Assembly (NCBI GenBank): GCA_037042185.1
Contig: JAXQJY010000023.1
Location: forward strand, 992,001-1,056,000
From: Sordariomycetes sp. S80-01Y
Lineage: Eukaryota; Ascomycota; Sordariomycetes
Direction: 5' to 3'
Length of the DNA stretch: 64,000 nucleotides
Shown here: in pieces, positions 1 to 11,728 of the stretch
Position numbering within the stretch: position 1 is the first letter of the stretch
How the letters are laid out: each line of letters opens with the position of its first letter
Position numbers and translations under genes: made by a program
Notes under the pieces: model-generated
Told to the model about the DNA's origin: nothing
Databases searched by the model: none
The model's input: the letters and a program-made list of their open reading frames with translations, nothing else

Positions 1-143
1 AAGCTCTTCCAGCATCATCCGCTTTCCCAGCCAGCATCCAGGTTAGTCGCCCAGCTTTCCACATCGCCCGCATTTGCTTTGTCGCTCGCCACGGGCGAAG
101 GGGAAAACCCAACCGCTGACTCGTGCAGTAACAGCCGCCCACC

Positions 144-946
144 ATGTCCGACGCTGCAGCCACCGAGCCCAAGGTCGAGGAGACCAAGCCCGCCGAGGCT
201 CCTGCCGCTACCGAGGCCGCCGAGACCAAGACGGAGGAGAAGCCTGCCGAGGACAGCAAGCCCGTCACCTCGTCTGCCGTCTTCAGCATGTTCGGCGGCG
301 GTGAGAAGAAGGAGAAGAAGGAGGATGAGGACCGCGGCGACACCAGCGGCAGCGCGAAGGCGCAGCGTGAGGCCAAGGAAGAGGTACGTCGCTCCTGATT
401 CGCCTGGTGCTGTAGCGTGCCTTTGTGGAACGGACTGCTGACATGAGACAGGACGAGGCCCCCGAATCCGAAGACGTCCACTTCGAGCCCGTCATCAAGC
501 TCACCGAGAAAGTCGAGGCCAAGACCAACGAGGAGGCCGAGGAGCAGCTCTTCAAGATGCGCGCCAAGCTCTTCAAGTTCGTCAAGGACTCGTCCGAGTG
601 GAAGGAGCGCGGCACCGGCGACGTGCGTCTGCTGAAGCACAAGGAGAACGGCAAGACGCGCCTGGTCATGCGCCGCGACAAGACCCTCAAGGTGTGCGCC
701 AACCACTACATTGTGCCCGAGATGAAGCTCTCCCCCAACGTCGGCTCCGACCGCTCCTGGGTGTGGAACGCGGCGGCGGATGTCAGCGAGGGCGAGCCCG
801 AGGCCGTGACGCTGGCCATCCGGTTCGCCAACAGCGAGAACGCGAACGCTTTCAAGGACAGCTTCCTGCAGGCGCAGAAGGACAACGAGGAGATCTTCAA
901 GAAGGCCGAGGGCTCTGCGGAGGAGGCTGCGCCCGCGGCGGAGTAG
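144..946 (+). CDS. yrb1: Ran-specific binding protein 1 (RanBP1/Yrb1)
   Basis: Two exons, 144-383 and 452-946, separated by a 68-nt intron (GTACGT donor, ACAG acceptor), give a 244-residue protein. The first 80 residues are low-complexity, rich in Glu, Lys, Ala and Pro. From about residue 88 the protein matches the RanBP1 (pleckstrin-like) fold, with the family hallmarks [44 protein letters not shown] and [13 protein letters not shown], and an acidic Ala/Glu-rich tail. Known role of the family: it binds Ran-GTP and, together with RanGAP, promotes GTP hydrolysis and release of exported cargo at the nuclear pore. Length and domain order match the yeast and animal family. The ATG has a good context (CCACCATG). 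The upstream neighbour lies outside the window. Confidence 0.93.
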
Positions 947-1554
947 GGAACGCGCGCCAGAGTGATGGAAATGTTTAAGAGCTTGAAAGCTGATTTTAGA
1001 GATGCATTGTCGACTAGCGACGATGGATACCCCCTCCAGGAATATTGAAGAGAATCACTGCACGTTACGAAGGGACGAACATGAACAAGGGGAGACGGGA
1101 GCTCTAGTCTCGGGGGCTTCAGGCGGTGGAAGGTCAGATCACAGCACCAGCATGAAATAAATAAGTTAGACTTTGATTGTCGAATTGCAGATTCCGATGC
1201 ACGTGGAAGCGCAGGACTCCCCAAATAAGTAAAATGGTACTAGAGCCTGGATGATGCAAGGAATGTTGATTGTCCTTGGCCGCTGTTAGTCGCTTTGGTG
1301 TGTCTTGGCCCAGGGTGCTAACATGGATCGCCAGCCCACCAACCAACCAAGTCAGCTACCGTCTTGAGTGAGCTGCACCACCTGCACGAGAGCCGAAACC
1401 TTCGACCACCCATCACGACATTCCGTCCTCCCAATCCCGCGCGCACACCCATCGACCAAGCCCGTATTAATTGTGTCGCCGCCTGAGAAAATATTCTCCC
1501 TTTGTTATATATACCGCGATTGCCAGAGTATTGCCAGTGGAGGAGTAGCCCAAG
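947..1554. other. intergenic spacer (yrb1 to taf14)
   Basis: About 600 bases holding the 3' end of the RanBP1 gene and the promoter and leader of the next gene on the same strand. Only short unsupported reading frames occur on both strands. I see no repeat or RNA gene. An AT-rich stretch (TTTGTTATATATACCG) at about 1500-1515 could serve as a TATA-like element for the gene starting at 1555. Confidence 0.5.
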
Positions 1555-2756
1555 ATGTTGGTCGAGGTACGTTGTTTCTCGCCTTCGCTGCTGTCGCGCG
1601 TGCTTGTGCTGCTTTGCGCGACGACGCAGACGGGAGCCTGCACTCGCTTCAACCCCATCCGTCGACGTCGTGCGCGTGCCGCGTATCATGTCACCGTCGC
1701 ATCACCTCGCCATCACCACGTTTCTGCCTGCCCGACCGCCGTGCCCACGCTTCCCTGCCCCGACCAGCGACCGACCACCAGCCCAACATGCGAGCGCGCA
1801 AAGCTGACTTCCTGCAGAGGAAAGTGAAGATCGTCGTCGAGCAGAATGTCATGTACGTACGAGCAAGGCGGTGTTACCGCACCCCTTGACGACGCCCCTC
1901 TTCGAAGAGGTGTGCTTTCCACGAAGCGAGCCAAGGCTGACGAACGCGAAGAGACAAGGAGAGTCCCGTGCCTGAGTTTCCCATGCGCGAGTGGAGCATG
2001 CGGATTTTCTTGCTGGATGAGGACATGAACGAGCGACCGGCGGATGTGTTCACCAAGGTTGTTTACAACTTGCATCCTACGTTCGAGAATCCCGTGATGA
2101 GTACGTCTCCAACAGGGAGGTTGGTGGAAGATGCTGACCGGGGCTAGCCTTCACCAAACCCCCCTTCCTCATCTCGCAAGAAGGCTGGGGTGAGTTCGAA
2201 ATATCAATCGATCTCTACACGACCGAGAAGACCAAGATCCAACCCTCCGTCATTCAAGATCTCAACTTCGCCAAGAACAAGTACGAATCGATTCAAGACA
2301 TCACCTTCAAGAACCCCTCGCAAGCCCTCCAAGAAAAGCTCCGCGAGACGGGCCCTCTGCCGTCTGACGACGGCGGGCGTAAGAAGGCGTCGGGCAAGAA
2401 GGGCGGCCAGAAGTATGACTACGAGAAGATCGCCGAAGCGCTGCAGAAGCTGGAGGAGGAGGATCTCTTGAAGGTCATTCAGGTGATCAATGAGAACAAG
2501 GGGCCGGATACTTACATCCGAAGCGATGTTGATGGTGAGTCTACAAAGCTTTCCGGTGGGAGAGATGGGGATGCGAAACTGAGGCTAATAGTGGATGACT
2601 TATTTGAAGCTGGCGAGTTTTCGATTGATTTGTACACGATGCCCGACTCGTTGACGACGAAGCTCTGGGACATTTTTGTGAGTTAACCAAGGCTGGGGAA
2701 CGCTTGCAGGGGCTGACAAGGGGCAGGCAAAGAAGGGACTCGTCCCAGCTGCGTAG
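1555..2756 (+). CDS. taf14: YEATS-domain protein Taf14/Anc1-like
   Basis: Six exons reconstructed from splice signals: 1555-1566, 1818-1852, 1952-2100, 2148-2534, 2610-2677 and 2727-2756, coding for 226 residues. The N-terminal YEATS domain includes FPMREWSIRIFLLDED, VVYNLHPTFENP and ISQEGWGEFEISIDLY, the Trp-Gly-containing core expected of an acyl-lysine reader. A Lys/Gly-rich linker precedes the C-terminal helical domain (IRSDVDAGEFSIDLYTMPD, then TTKLWDIFAKKGL), the ET-like module that contacts partner subunits. Known role: Taf14 is shared by TFIID, TFIIF, SWI/SNF, INO80, RSC and NuA3. The size matches yeast Taf14 (244 residues). The first exon is only 12 nt (Met-Leu-Val-Glu) and the second 35 nt, so automatic annotation may truncate the N terminus. 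The alternative donor at 1857 is less consistent with the family sequence. Confidence 0.88.
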
Positions 2757-3907
2757 GAAGACGTCAATTGGACATGCCAGCGTCGCAGCACGCCGGACTC
2801 GGACAAACAGGTGCATTGGTGGCCCGTCAGCCTTTATCTGACCTGAGGACATTTTCGAGGAGTTTCCGAGATCACTGCAAGGCTTGTAGAAGAGGCGTTT
2901 TTTGAGCAGATTGGAGGTTTCTTCCGCCTAGGCTCTAGGCTCCAGGGTCGTGGGTCGAAGTTGACCTCGACAGTTGAAGACCGGGAACGGGGGCAACACC
3001 GGGTTCTTGTTTAAGGGGCATGGAGTAGAAGCATCGGTATTTCTTTTGACTTGGGCCAGGACGACCACAAAATGGTAATGCATTGATTTGAACTCCTTCG
3101 GCTCCATGGGTGAAACACTGGCAACGATGAACGGGTGGTGGCTGGTGGCGACGGTCAACGAGTCTCGGTATAGTACTAAGTAGTATTGTGAGAGGGCTAT
3201 TCCATGATCATCTGAGGTTGTGTACCTGCCTCGGTCACGATATTCTAAGCCAGCGCGAGCCCGTGACCTAATCAGTCCGAAATGCAGCCAGTAACAACAG
3301 TCGATTGGTCAATGCGCATGTGACCTGCAGCTACTTCAAGGTTTGTATCTCAAGCAACGGCAACGCGGGAACTTTGCAGACTTTTTGCGAGACTCTGCCA
3401 ACACCGTGACGGCAGCTGGTGAAGAAATAGGAAGGACCCCTTTACCATTGGTGGGCGGGGGGCGAGACGGTGCTGTCAATTGGCCGCAAGTGATTGGACG
3501 CAGCGCCAGCTCGGGGAGGCTGAGAGCGGGTCTCTTGCCGTATCTGTTGGGCGCAGAGAGGGGAAAGAGCGACGCAGGTGAAGAGGACAATTTCTCGAGG
3601 GACAGCAACATCTCACCATTTTCCTGGACATTGCACTGCACCTTCATCCCCAGCGTCGTCTGTTGGTGCCCTGTCCACCCGCGCTGGCAAATCCCATCGC
3701 CACCCGCTGACGACTGATTGAGCCTGTGCGGCCCCCCCCCAGGCGAGGCAACCCCGCCATTCTACAGTTCCGGTACAAATCCCACTCGCTTGACTTCGGC
3801 CCACGTCCCTCCGCCTTCTCCCTCTCCCAGCCGCCGCAAACCGAAGCCACCAGCGATCACGACCACAACCGCCTCGCCTCATCCCACGCGCGCGCCCACC
3901 CTCGACA
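2757..3907. other. intergenic spacer (taf14 to Zn2Cys6 gene)
   Basis: About 1.15 kb. It contains the taf14 3' region and the promoter of the Zn2Cys6 gene. The final 200 bases are pyrimidine-rich, as is common just upstream of highly used fungal start sites. The frames seen here (for example 3343-3717 plus and 3336-3647 minus) overlap each other and show no recognisable domain. Confidence 0.45.
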
Positions 3908-6900
3908 ATGGCGCAGTACGGCTCCGGTACGCCCCAGTCGCAGCAGCAGACATCTGCCGGTGGTGCCCAGCACAAGCGCGTCTACCAGGCCTGCATCCCC
4001 TGCCGCCGGCGCAAGGTGCGATGCGACCTCGGCAGCGTCGACAACCCAAACGATCCGCCCTGCGTGCGCTGCAGGAGGGAGAGCAAAGAGTGCTTCTTCA
4101 GCGCGACGCGGAGGAAGCGCAAGAATGACGATGACGATGCGAGTGATGTTGATGACTATACCGTGCGCAATGGACGGAAGAGGCAGTACACCAATGAGGA
4201 TACCCCGCCTGCCGTTGATCGACGACTGTACAGCGACGCGCCCTTGACCCCCGGAGGATCGCAAGGCCGTAGCCAACCACTGCGTCGACCCGACGGAAGC
4301 TTAAGAGGAGAGGACGGCTCCCTCGGTACTGGCCACCGCGGGAGCGAGTTTGGCACCGACCCAGACGGCGACCAGCAGATGGAGAATCCGGATGCGCAGA
4401 CCATGATGCGCCGTGGTCTTTACGGTCCTCACGACGCCCTCGACCTGCTCTACAAGGCCGCCACCGACACGGACAGGTTTGTCCAACAGCCCGCACCGAC
4501 ATCTCGGCCACAGCCTACTGACACCCCAAACAGCAACAGTCCGCATCTTCCGAGCCAACACAACCGACAAGAGAGTCGTACGTCCGTTATCGCCCCGCCG
4601 CCGCCGCAACCTTTGGAAGATCCTAGGAGGAGGGCTGGGAGCCACACCGCGAGTAGAGCAGGTATTAAGATAGAGCAGCCTGTTGACCCGGACTTGGGAA
4701 GACAAGATCTGAGCTCCCAACCGGGCTACCAGGAGGCTATCAAAACATGGATGAGATTCCGCTTCGTCAGAGCCGGATGGTTCACGCCGCAGGAGGCCAT
4801 CGAGTACATTGACTAGTAAGTCTGCTCTGGACTGACGATAGCCCGCACACTGACTTTGGCAGCTACTACAAGTACTTGTCGCCTATGACCCCAATCTCAC
4901 CTCCGACCTTCAGCAATCCAGCATCTCACATCACCCTTCTCAATGAGGAGCCCATTCTGACCGTCACCCTGCTGACGATTGCATCGCGATACAAGCACAT
5001 GACAGGCACAGGCGGACACTGTCGTTCGCATGCTATCCACGAGCAGCTCTGGAACTATCTTCGTGGCATGATTGAGCGATGCCTATGGGGTCAGGAGGCG
5101 TTTGGCGGCGGGTTTTGCGGATCTGGTGCTCAGGTCTCGGATGAGGCTCAAACCAGCAGTACGGCGCCGTGGCGAGGCATGCGCAAGGGCAGCCTGCGGA
5201 CTTTGGGGACCATCGAGTCATTGTTGATCCTCACAGAGTGGCATCCACGCGCATTGCACTTCCCACCTCAGGAAGCCACTGACGAGCTAATGCTCCCCGA
5301 CTTCAATGAACTGCCTCTTCAAGATGACCCTACCAGGCACCTTGGACCGGCTGGTTTCGGCGGAAAGCGTCTCGAAAGCTGGCTCGAGCCAGCATGGCGG
5401 AGCGATCGTATGTGCTGGATGTTGCTTAGCACAGCGATGGGCCTGGGGTATGAGCTCGGTGTGTTTGATGACATGGATAAGCTGCTCAAGGACGACGCGA
5501 TTACTCGCCCTGAGTATCTGGACGAGGTATATCGCCAAAGGGCGAACCGCATCAAGCGCCTGCTCCTCATTTACACCACGCAACTCGCTGGACGTCTCAA
5601 TTGGACCAGCATGGCCCCTGAACATCTCAGAGCAGCGGACCCTGCGATCACGAAGAAACGCCCTCAGACCAACGAGGAGAACACACCCGGTACAGCTCGC
5701 GACTCGCATATCTCGAGTCACTTTGTCTACGTCCCGGATCTCGAGCTCGACGACCAGATTATCCACTGCTGGGCTGCAATCACCAACGTTATGCACCTTG
5801 GTAACGAAAACCTGTTCCGGTCTCGCCAGTACACGGCCGAGATCATCAAGACGGGGGATTACGTCGCGAAGATGAGGGGCTTTACGCCTCTGCTGAAGGC
5901 TTGGCACGACGAGTTCGAGCGGTTCAGGCTGCCGCCTTATTTGAGGCACATCCTGATGATCGAGTATCAATACGTACGGATTTACATCAACTCGTTATCG
6001 CTGCAGGCCGTCGTGGAGCGCTGCACCAGTCAAGCCAACAACAACTCCAATGGCAACGGCCTCGGCGGCGTTGGTAGCAACGAGAACGTTCAGCTCTCGC
6101 CTCAGACAATCCTCACATATGGTAAGCTGCCCCTCGGTCAGCTAGGGGGCTTCACAGCCAGCGATCAAGAATCCATTCGCGAGGTCGTCAACGGCTGCCG
6201 GGCCCTGCTTCACACCGTGGTAGACGGCCTCCTTCCAGGCGACTACCTCAAGCACGCGCCCGTGCGGACCTACTTCCGCATCATATCGGGCGCCATGTTT
6301 CTCCTTAAGACCTTTGCCCTCGGCGCTCCGCGGTCAGACGTGAAGATGAGCATCGATCTCATGGATCGAGCCGTGGAGGGTCTGCGGAACTGTGTTGTCG
6401 ATGATGTCCACCTGGGTATTCGCTTTGCCGACTTGCTCGAAACGTTGACTAGTAGACTGCGGAACCGCTTCATCCAGGCCCCGACTATGCAGCAGGCTAG
6501 CGGGAAGGGACAGAGCCCGGTGCCGGACGCGAACGGGCAAAGCGCAATGCCAAATGATGCGAGCTGGGTTGGGAAGCATGCTCAGAGCCTCAGAGAGGAA
6601 CTCAACGGCAACCGTAAGTCATGCCCTTTCCCCCATCTTTTGTTCGAATGAGCAGTTACTGACCTGGAAACCCGCACCGCAGAGGCTTCCACCGAACCAA
6701 ACAATATCTCCGCCACGCCTTTTGACCTCACAACGTCTAACTTCCCCTACCCCGGCGGCGCATCTCTCGGACCCGCTACGCCCACAGCCATCGAGCCCTC
6801 AAGCAACGCAAATGCCCCGGGAGCCGCCATGGACGCAAGCCTGTTCGACGAGTGGAACAACCCGGGCAATGAGATGTGGTACCTGCCGACCGGACCTGCT

Positions 6901-7056
6901 TTCTTCCAAAACATGGAGAACAACAACGTTGCGATGACGGCGGAGGGTGTCAACGTAGGTGGGCTGGATTTGCTGGATTACATGGCTATGGACCCGGTGG
7001 GCGGTTTCGGCGGGATGGATGGTAACACGGGGGCCGGAAGTGGTGGGTTTCCTTAG
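3908..7056 (+). CDS. Zn2Cys6 (GAL4-type) transcription factor, possibly Aro80-like
   Basis: Three exons: 3908-4815, 4863-6613 and 6683-7056 (introns 47 and 69 nt), giving 1010 residues. The binuclear zinc cluster sits at residues 29-62 with C29, C32, C39, C52, C55 and C62, spacing C-x2-C-x6-C-x12-C-x2-C-x6-C. The third-to-fourth Cys loop is 12 residues ([12 protein letters not shown]), longer than in Gal4 and like the Aro80-type clusters I recall. It is followed by the basic stretch ATRRKRK. A disordered Gln/Pro/Arg-rich linker leads into a helical middle region typical of the fungal transcription factor domain (for example [43 protein letters not shown]). The C terminus is Asn/Gly/Met-rich, as in activation regions. 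If Aro80-like, it would control aromatic amino acid catabolism; that is inference from the cluster alone. The ATG at 3908 precedes the cluster with no earlier in-frame Met. Confidence 0.88.
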
Positions 7057-8033
7057 GAGGGAGACGTGAACCACGGTGCTGGAGTATATCTGTCGGAGCT
7101 GGGGATGAGCGTCAGTCAGACGGACGAGGCTTCGGCGAGCCCGGCCCCGACGTGGCCCCGGTCGTTTGTGGATGAATACTGATCCGGACATTTGTCTCTT
7201 TGAACTGAGAAGCGTTGGGGCAATATGCATGCTGGCCAGTGGTCTCCCGCAGGCATGAGATCAGGGTACCCGAAGCAGGAGCATGCGAAGGAATACAGGG
7301 ATCTATCGAGGGGGAAAATAACCTGGTGTTTTAGCTGGTATGGCTTTGCTTTCTAAGGAGCACATAGATGAAGAGACCGTTCACGGCGCACGGAGCAAAC
7401 GGACGGTACAGAAAATCCGGAATTTCTCTCGCCTGCTATGCCTTCCACATCTCTGTCAAAATAGAAGAAAAAGAAGCATGTATATACAGGAAAAACCTCA
7501 ACCCCTTTTTTCTTCACCCATAACCTGTCTGCCCGCCTGACCGCAAAGCCCACAGACACAGACCGTACACTGCACGTCGACACACCCCCGAGCCAGGCCC
7601 CAAAAGAGGGCGAAAAAAGACGTAAACAGAGCGCGAGCTCGCGGATCCCCAAGCCTCCGTGGCGGGAATACTGCGCTCGGCAGGGCAAAAAAAGGCCCGT
7701 GCGGGCAAGGAGTGTAGGTGGTCTAAAGTAGTATGTGTATATATATATGTAGTGCGTGGGGGTGTGATCCAACGTGGGGGAAAAGTAGCGGACGACAACA
7801 TCAACAACAGCTAAGAACAAGGAGATCGCTTTTTTTGCGAGGTGGCGGATGGCTGGACGGGTGTGTTGATGACCTGACACGAATAAAGACAGTATAAGGG
7901 GAAGGAAGAAAAGTAGCCGGTGACGGGACTTGAGTGGTATCATGTAAGGTAGAAGTAAGACGAAAGAGAAATGTTCGTGAAGGAGGTGGTGTCGTGAGGT
8001 GATGATGTGACGAGCAGAAAGTATCAGGCCGGG
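7057..8033. other. convergent 3' spacer
   Basis: Nearly 1 kb between the stop codons of two converging genes. It contains homopolymer runs, a TA-rich microsatellite at about 7735-7751 (GTATATATATATGTAG) and a minus-strand frame at 7353-7943 whose translation is Phe- and Tyr-rich low complexity. Nothing here supports a gene. Confidence 0.5.
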
Positions 8034-11000
8034 TTATTGGCCGGCGTGAGCAGCGTGGGCTTCGCGCAGGACTGTTGTTTCGTTAGCTTTCCGTGTGTCC
8101 GAGGCCAAAGACCGAAGCGGGAGGTTAGGGCAAAACTTACTCTGCAGCACATTCATCTGCCCGGTCCTGTCCTCGCAGGCAACCTGCACACTGCTGCCCT
8201 CCACCAGGTCCAAGACGACGCTGTTGGGCAGCTCCTGCACCTCGACGTCGGGGGCGTAGGGCGTCCTGAACTCACCGAGGTGGTACCTCTTGACGCCCGT
8301 GACCTTGGCCTTGGAGCCGCCGCGGGTCTGGGGCAGGGCTGAGAGGATCACGTAGCCCTGCGAGTCGAGGTACATGATGCGGCGCTTCCAGAGGAGCGTG
8401 TCGGGGAACTGAACGTTCACGTCGCCCATGTAGGTGGCGACAGGCGAGGCGGCGGAGCGGTCGGGGAGGATCTCCTCGGTCACTGTGGGCGTGCCCAGGG
8501 GCGGCGAGGCGATCTTGCTGGGCGAGTTGCGCGAGCTGCCCGAGAGGGAGGAGAGGCGACGCATCAGGCGCGATGTGCGCGAGGGTTTCTTGTCAGAGGC
8601 GGACTCGTCGTCGCTGAGGATGGAGGCCACGGCGTCGCGGTCCTTGCTCAGCGAACGCCGCGAGGACATGGACAGCCGGTGGGAAAAGGAGTTGTTCTGG
8701 TGCGTGGAGGGTGGGCGGTGGGTGTTGTTTGGGGTGGATAGGTTGTCTGTGGAAGGGGAGGAGATGGACTTGCGCCCCTCCTTGAGGAAGTCCCGCATCA
8801 TGCTGAAGGAGGACCTGCGGGAGTCGGCGTCGCGGATCGGCTCAGCAGGTCTGCTCGTCTCGTGGTCCTCGATGGTGAGGTCCGGGGTTGAGGGATGCCC
8901 CTGGTGATGGTGGTCGACCTGCAGCGGGGATTGCTTGAGGTCGACAGGTCCGTCGGCGCGGTTGCGAGACGTCGACGGCGAGTCCCTGATGATCTTGGCC
9001 GTGACCGAGATGGTCTCGGGACGACCGCGAGGTGTGTGGCCTGGAGAGTCCGTGGGCTCGAACATGGACAGCCGGCTTGAGATGGAGCCGGAGCGGTCGC
9101 GGTTGAAGCGCGAAGCCTCGGGCGAGCCCTCCCTCGACTGGGCCGTAGCAGGTCTCGACTGCCTCGACAAAGAGTTGGCTCGATCTGCCAGGCTGGGCGA
9201 CCTCGACGGTACGCGATCCTTCTTCACCGAGAAGAACTGGCTCGACGGCCTGCTCCCCGGCTGACTCGCCGTCTCGGCATTGTTAACGCTCAGCAGCTCC
9301 AGGGCTTTGATACGGTTCGCGATGCTGGAGCCCACCTTGCCCTGGTTCTTGGCCAGATTCTCCCCATTGCGTTGCTGGGTGATCTGGTGTAGGTAGGCGG
9401 CGCCGCCCTGGCTAACAGAACGAGCTGATGACTGGCTCACGTCCGAGTTGACGGCGGCGAAGTTGCCGCGCACAGGGTTCGAGACCGTCCGCACTATGGT
9501 GGGCTTCCCGTTGCTCGAGCCGGGCGGCGACGTCGGGCTGGTGCCCAGGGAGCGGCCCGGGAAGACGGGGGTGAGCGGCGTCTTGGTGACGAGCATTGGT
9601 TTTGCTTCCTCGACCGTGGCCGAGTGGAGTTCGTCGAGCAGCTCGTCGTTGTCGGAGAAGTTGAGCTCCGTCTGCGTCGCTGACACGGGCCGGTCCTTCT
9701 GGGCGAGGTCGGTGCGGATGGGCTCAATGTGACGGCGCTTCGTGGACGAGCGTTTGTTAGGAGGGGATATCGTCTCGCTATCGCTGTCGTCTCTTACTTG
9801 TTGCGTAGGCTCGGCAGGTGAGGCTTGCGTCGGTGCTGGCACGGCTTCTTGAGGGGCGACTGGAATGTCGTCTGCTGGCACGGCAACAGCATCTGCTCCG
9901 CGAGTCTCTTCTTGAGCTTCTTCAGGCTCTTCTGCTGGGGCGGCAGTTGCTGGACTAATCACCTGTTCCGACTTCTTGGTCTCATCTTCGGCCTCGGTCA
10001 GGGTCGTGGTCTCCCCAGAAGCTTCTGTCACCTTGACTTCAGTCCTCACGGCAGCCGTTGGCGCAGAAGTTGGAGCTGCTGAAGACTCAACGCTTTCCGA
10101 AGTCGTGGGGTTTGAGGATTCAGCCTCGCCCTGTACGGGCTTTGGCGTGCTTCTACTTGACGAAGCATCTTCGGCCTTGGCCTCGGCCTCAACGGTCTGC
10201 TCAGATACAGATGAAGCCTTCGTTGACTGCTCCTCTTCCACAGGACTCGTTGGTCTCGAATCTGCCGTAGTCTCCGAGTCCTTCGTCGAGGCAGGCGAGG
10301 CGTCAATCCCAATTCCAGAGTCGGCCTTGACTATTGGTGTCCTCTCGGTGCCACTCGCGGGCGCTTCCCCAGCTTCCTCGCTGCTCTCAGGCTGTGCGTC
10401 GTCCTCAGCATCGCTCTTCTCCCCCGCTGGCACGGCGCCTGGCACCTCGAGCAGGTCTCTGCCCTCCTTTGCAGCTTTCTTCTTCTTCTTCTTCTCCCGC
10501 AACGCCATCGCCTTCTTCAAGCGCGCCTTCTCGGGCGTCATGGCGGTCTTGCTGCTCATCGTCATTCCGCTCTTGGTGCTCACACCGCTGCTGGTGGCGG
10601 GCCTAGCACTATCCATCGCGTTCTTGGCTGAAGGTTCTTCAGGAATCGGTACCGTGGCGAAGGACATCTCCGTGAGCTCGCTCTGCGGTGAGCCGAGTAC
10701 ACCGCTGCTTTGACTCCCGATCGAGTCCTTCCTCCCACTCTTCTTGGCGGTCGTAGCGCTGCCGTTCTTGCCAAACAGCTTGAAGCCAGCAGGAATGCTG
10801 CTCACGGGTCTAAAGTTTCCCGCGGTCTGCGGTCGGGTATTCGTGTCGAGGCTCGGGCGCGGACCGAGTTTGACTTTGGGCTTCGAGTAGGCGTAGGCGG
10901 AGTAACTTGAGTACGAGGTGAAAACCTCGGCGCGTGATGATTGCGAACTGAACCTGCGCGAGCTCGATTCACCGCCGGCTGTGGAAGCTTCCTCGGTCCC

Positions 11001-11728
11001 TGCAGGGGCGCCCACAAAATTGGGGACCTCGTTTTCTGAGAACTTGGGTTCTGTGGATTCCTTGTCGAGGGTGATATCCGGCCCTGTCACGGATCGTCGC
11101 TTGTCCTCGTTCTCCTCATTAGATTCCTTGATCAGGGACTGGCGCTTGGCGGGTTGCTGGACCTCTTCTTCGTCCTCCTCTGCGATCTCCATGAGATGCT
11201 TCTTGCCGTTGGAGCCGGAGCTGCTGCTCGAACCGGTCGCGGCGTGGAGGGAGCAAGCGGCTGAGAGACGTGAATCTCGAAGTTCTTCTGATGTTTGGAT
11301 GTCGAATTGGGAGTCGTAGGGTGAAAAGCGCTCGCATATGGCGTTGAAGTGTACAGCTACGCGTGCTGCCAGCTGTCAGTCCATCTCTCCGCACAGAGTC
11401 TCTCCAGGTTGACGTACCTTGTATCAACCGCGAACAATCCTCTGGTAGGTACTTTACCAGTACGTTGCGCCTCCTGTACTTCAAATACCCGTAGAGCGGA
11501 TTGGTCTCTTCATACGCTGCTACGGCATTGCGCATCTCGGTGATGCCCCCCTTGCCGTTGCTCAGTATCTCGATTTCGTCTCGGCTCGCGTACTTGAGTA
11601 GAAACCTGTGCAGTGGTTAGACGTGCTGTCGCAAACACAGGGCGAAAAGCGTACCATCCTCCCGGCTCAGCAGAGGCAGCGGCGTAGGCCTCCGCGATTT
11701 GGGCGCTATCCAGGCCGTTCAACGACAT
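8034..11728 (-). CDS. ADF-H (cofilin/drebrin-type) actin-binding protein, large fungal form
   Basis: Four exons on the minus strand, 11728-11655, 11605-11418, 11365-8141 and 8071-8034, give 1174 residues. The first ~115 residues form an actin-depolymerising-factor homology domain: SLNGLDSAQIAEAYAA, then WFLLKYASRDEIEIL, GGITEMRNAV, PLYGYLKYRRRNVLVKY and DCSRLIQARVAVHFNAI. The middle ~850 residues are disordered, rich in Ser, Pro, Glu and Ala, with a Lys block (LREKKKKKKAAKEG). The last ~120 residues are a conserved-looking folded module (TLLWKRRIMYLDSQGYVILS to VVLDLVEGSSVQVACED). There is no SH3 domain, so it is not Abp1, and only one ADF-H, so not twinfilin. Inference: a cortical or septal actin regulator. 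The last intron (69 nt, with a GCTAAC branch site) is in frame and stop-free, so its removal is the least certain part of the model. Confidence 0.8.

Noticed and set aside
7353-7943. Minus-strand 196-residue frame in the convergent spacer
   Set aside because: Starts with ATG but translates to Phe/Tyr/Arg low complexity over a TA microsatellite and homopolymers; more likely 3' untranslated sequence.
9976-10713. Plus-strand 245-residue frame rich in Ala, Ser and Val
   Set aside because: It is antisense to the disordered Ser/Glu/Ala-rich exon of the ADF-H gene; GC-rich codons keep the opposite strand open. No domain.
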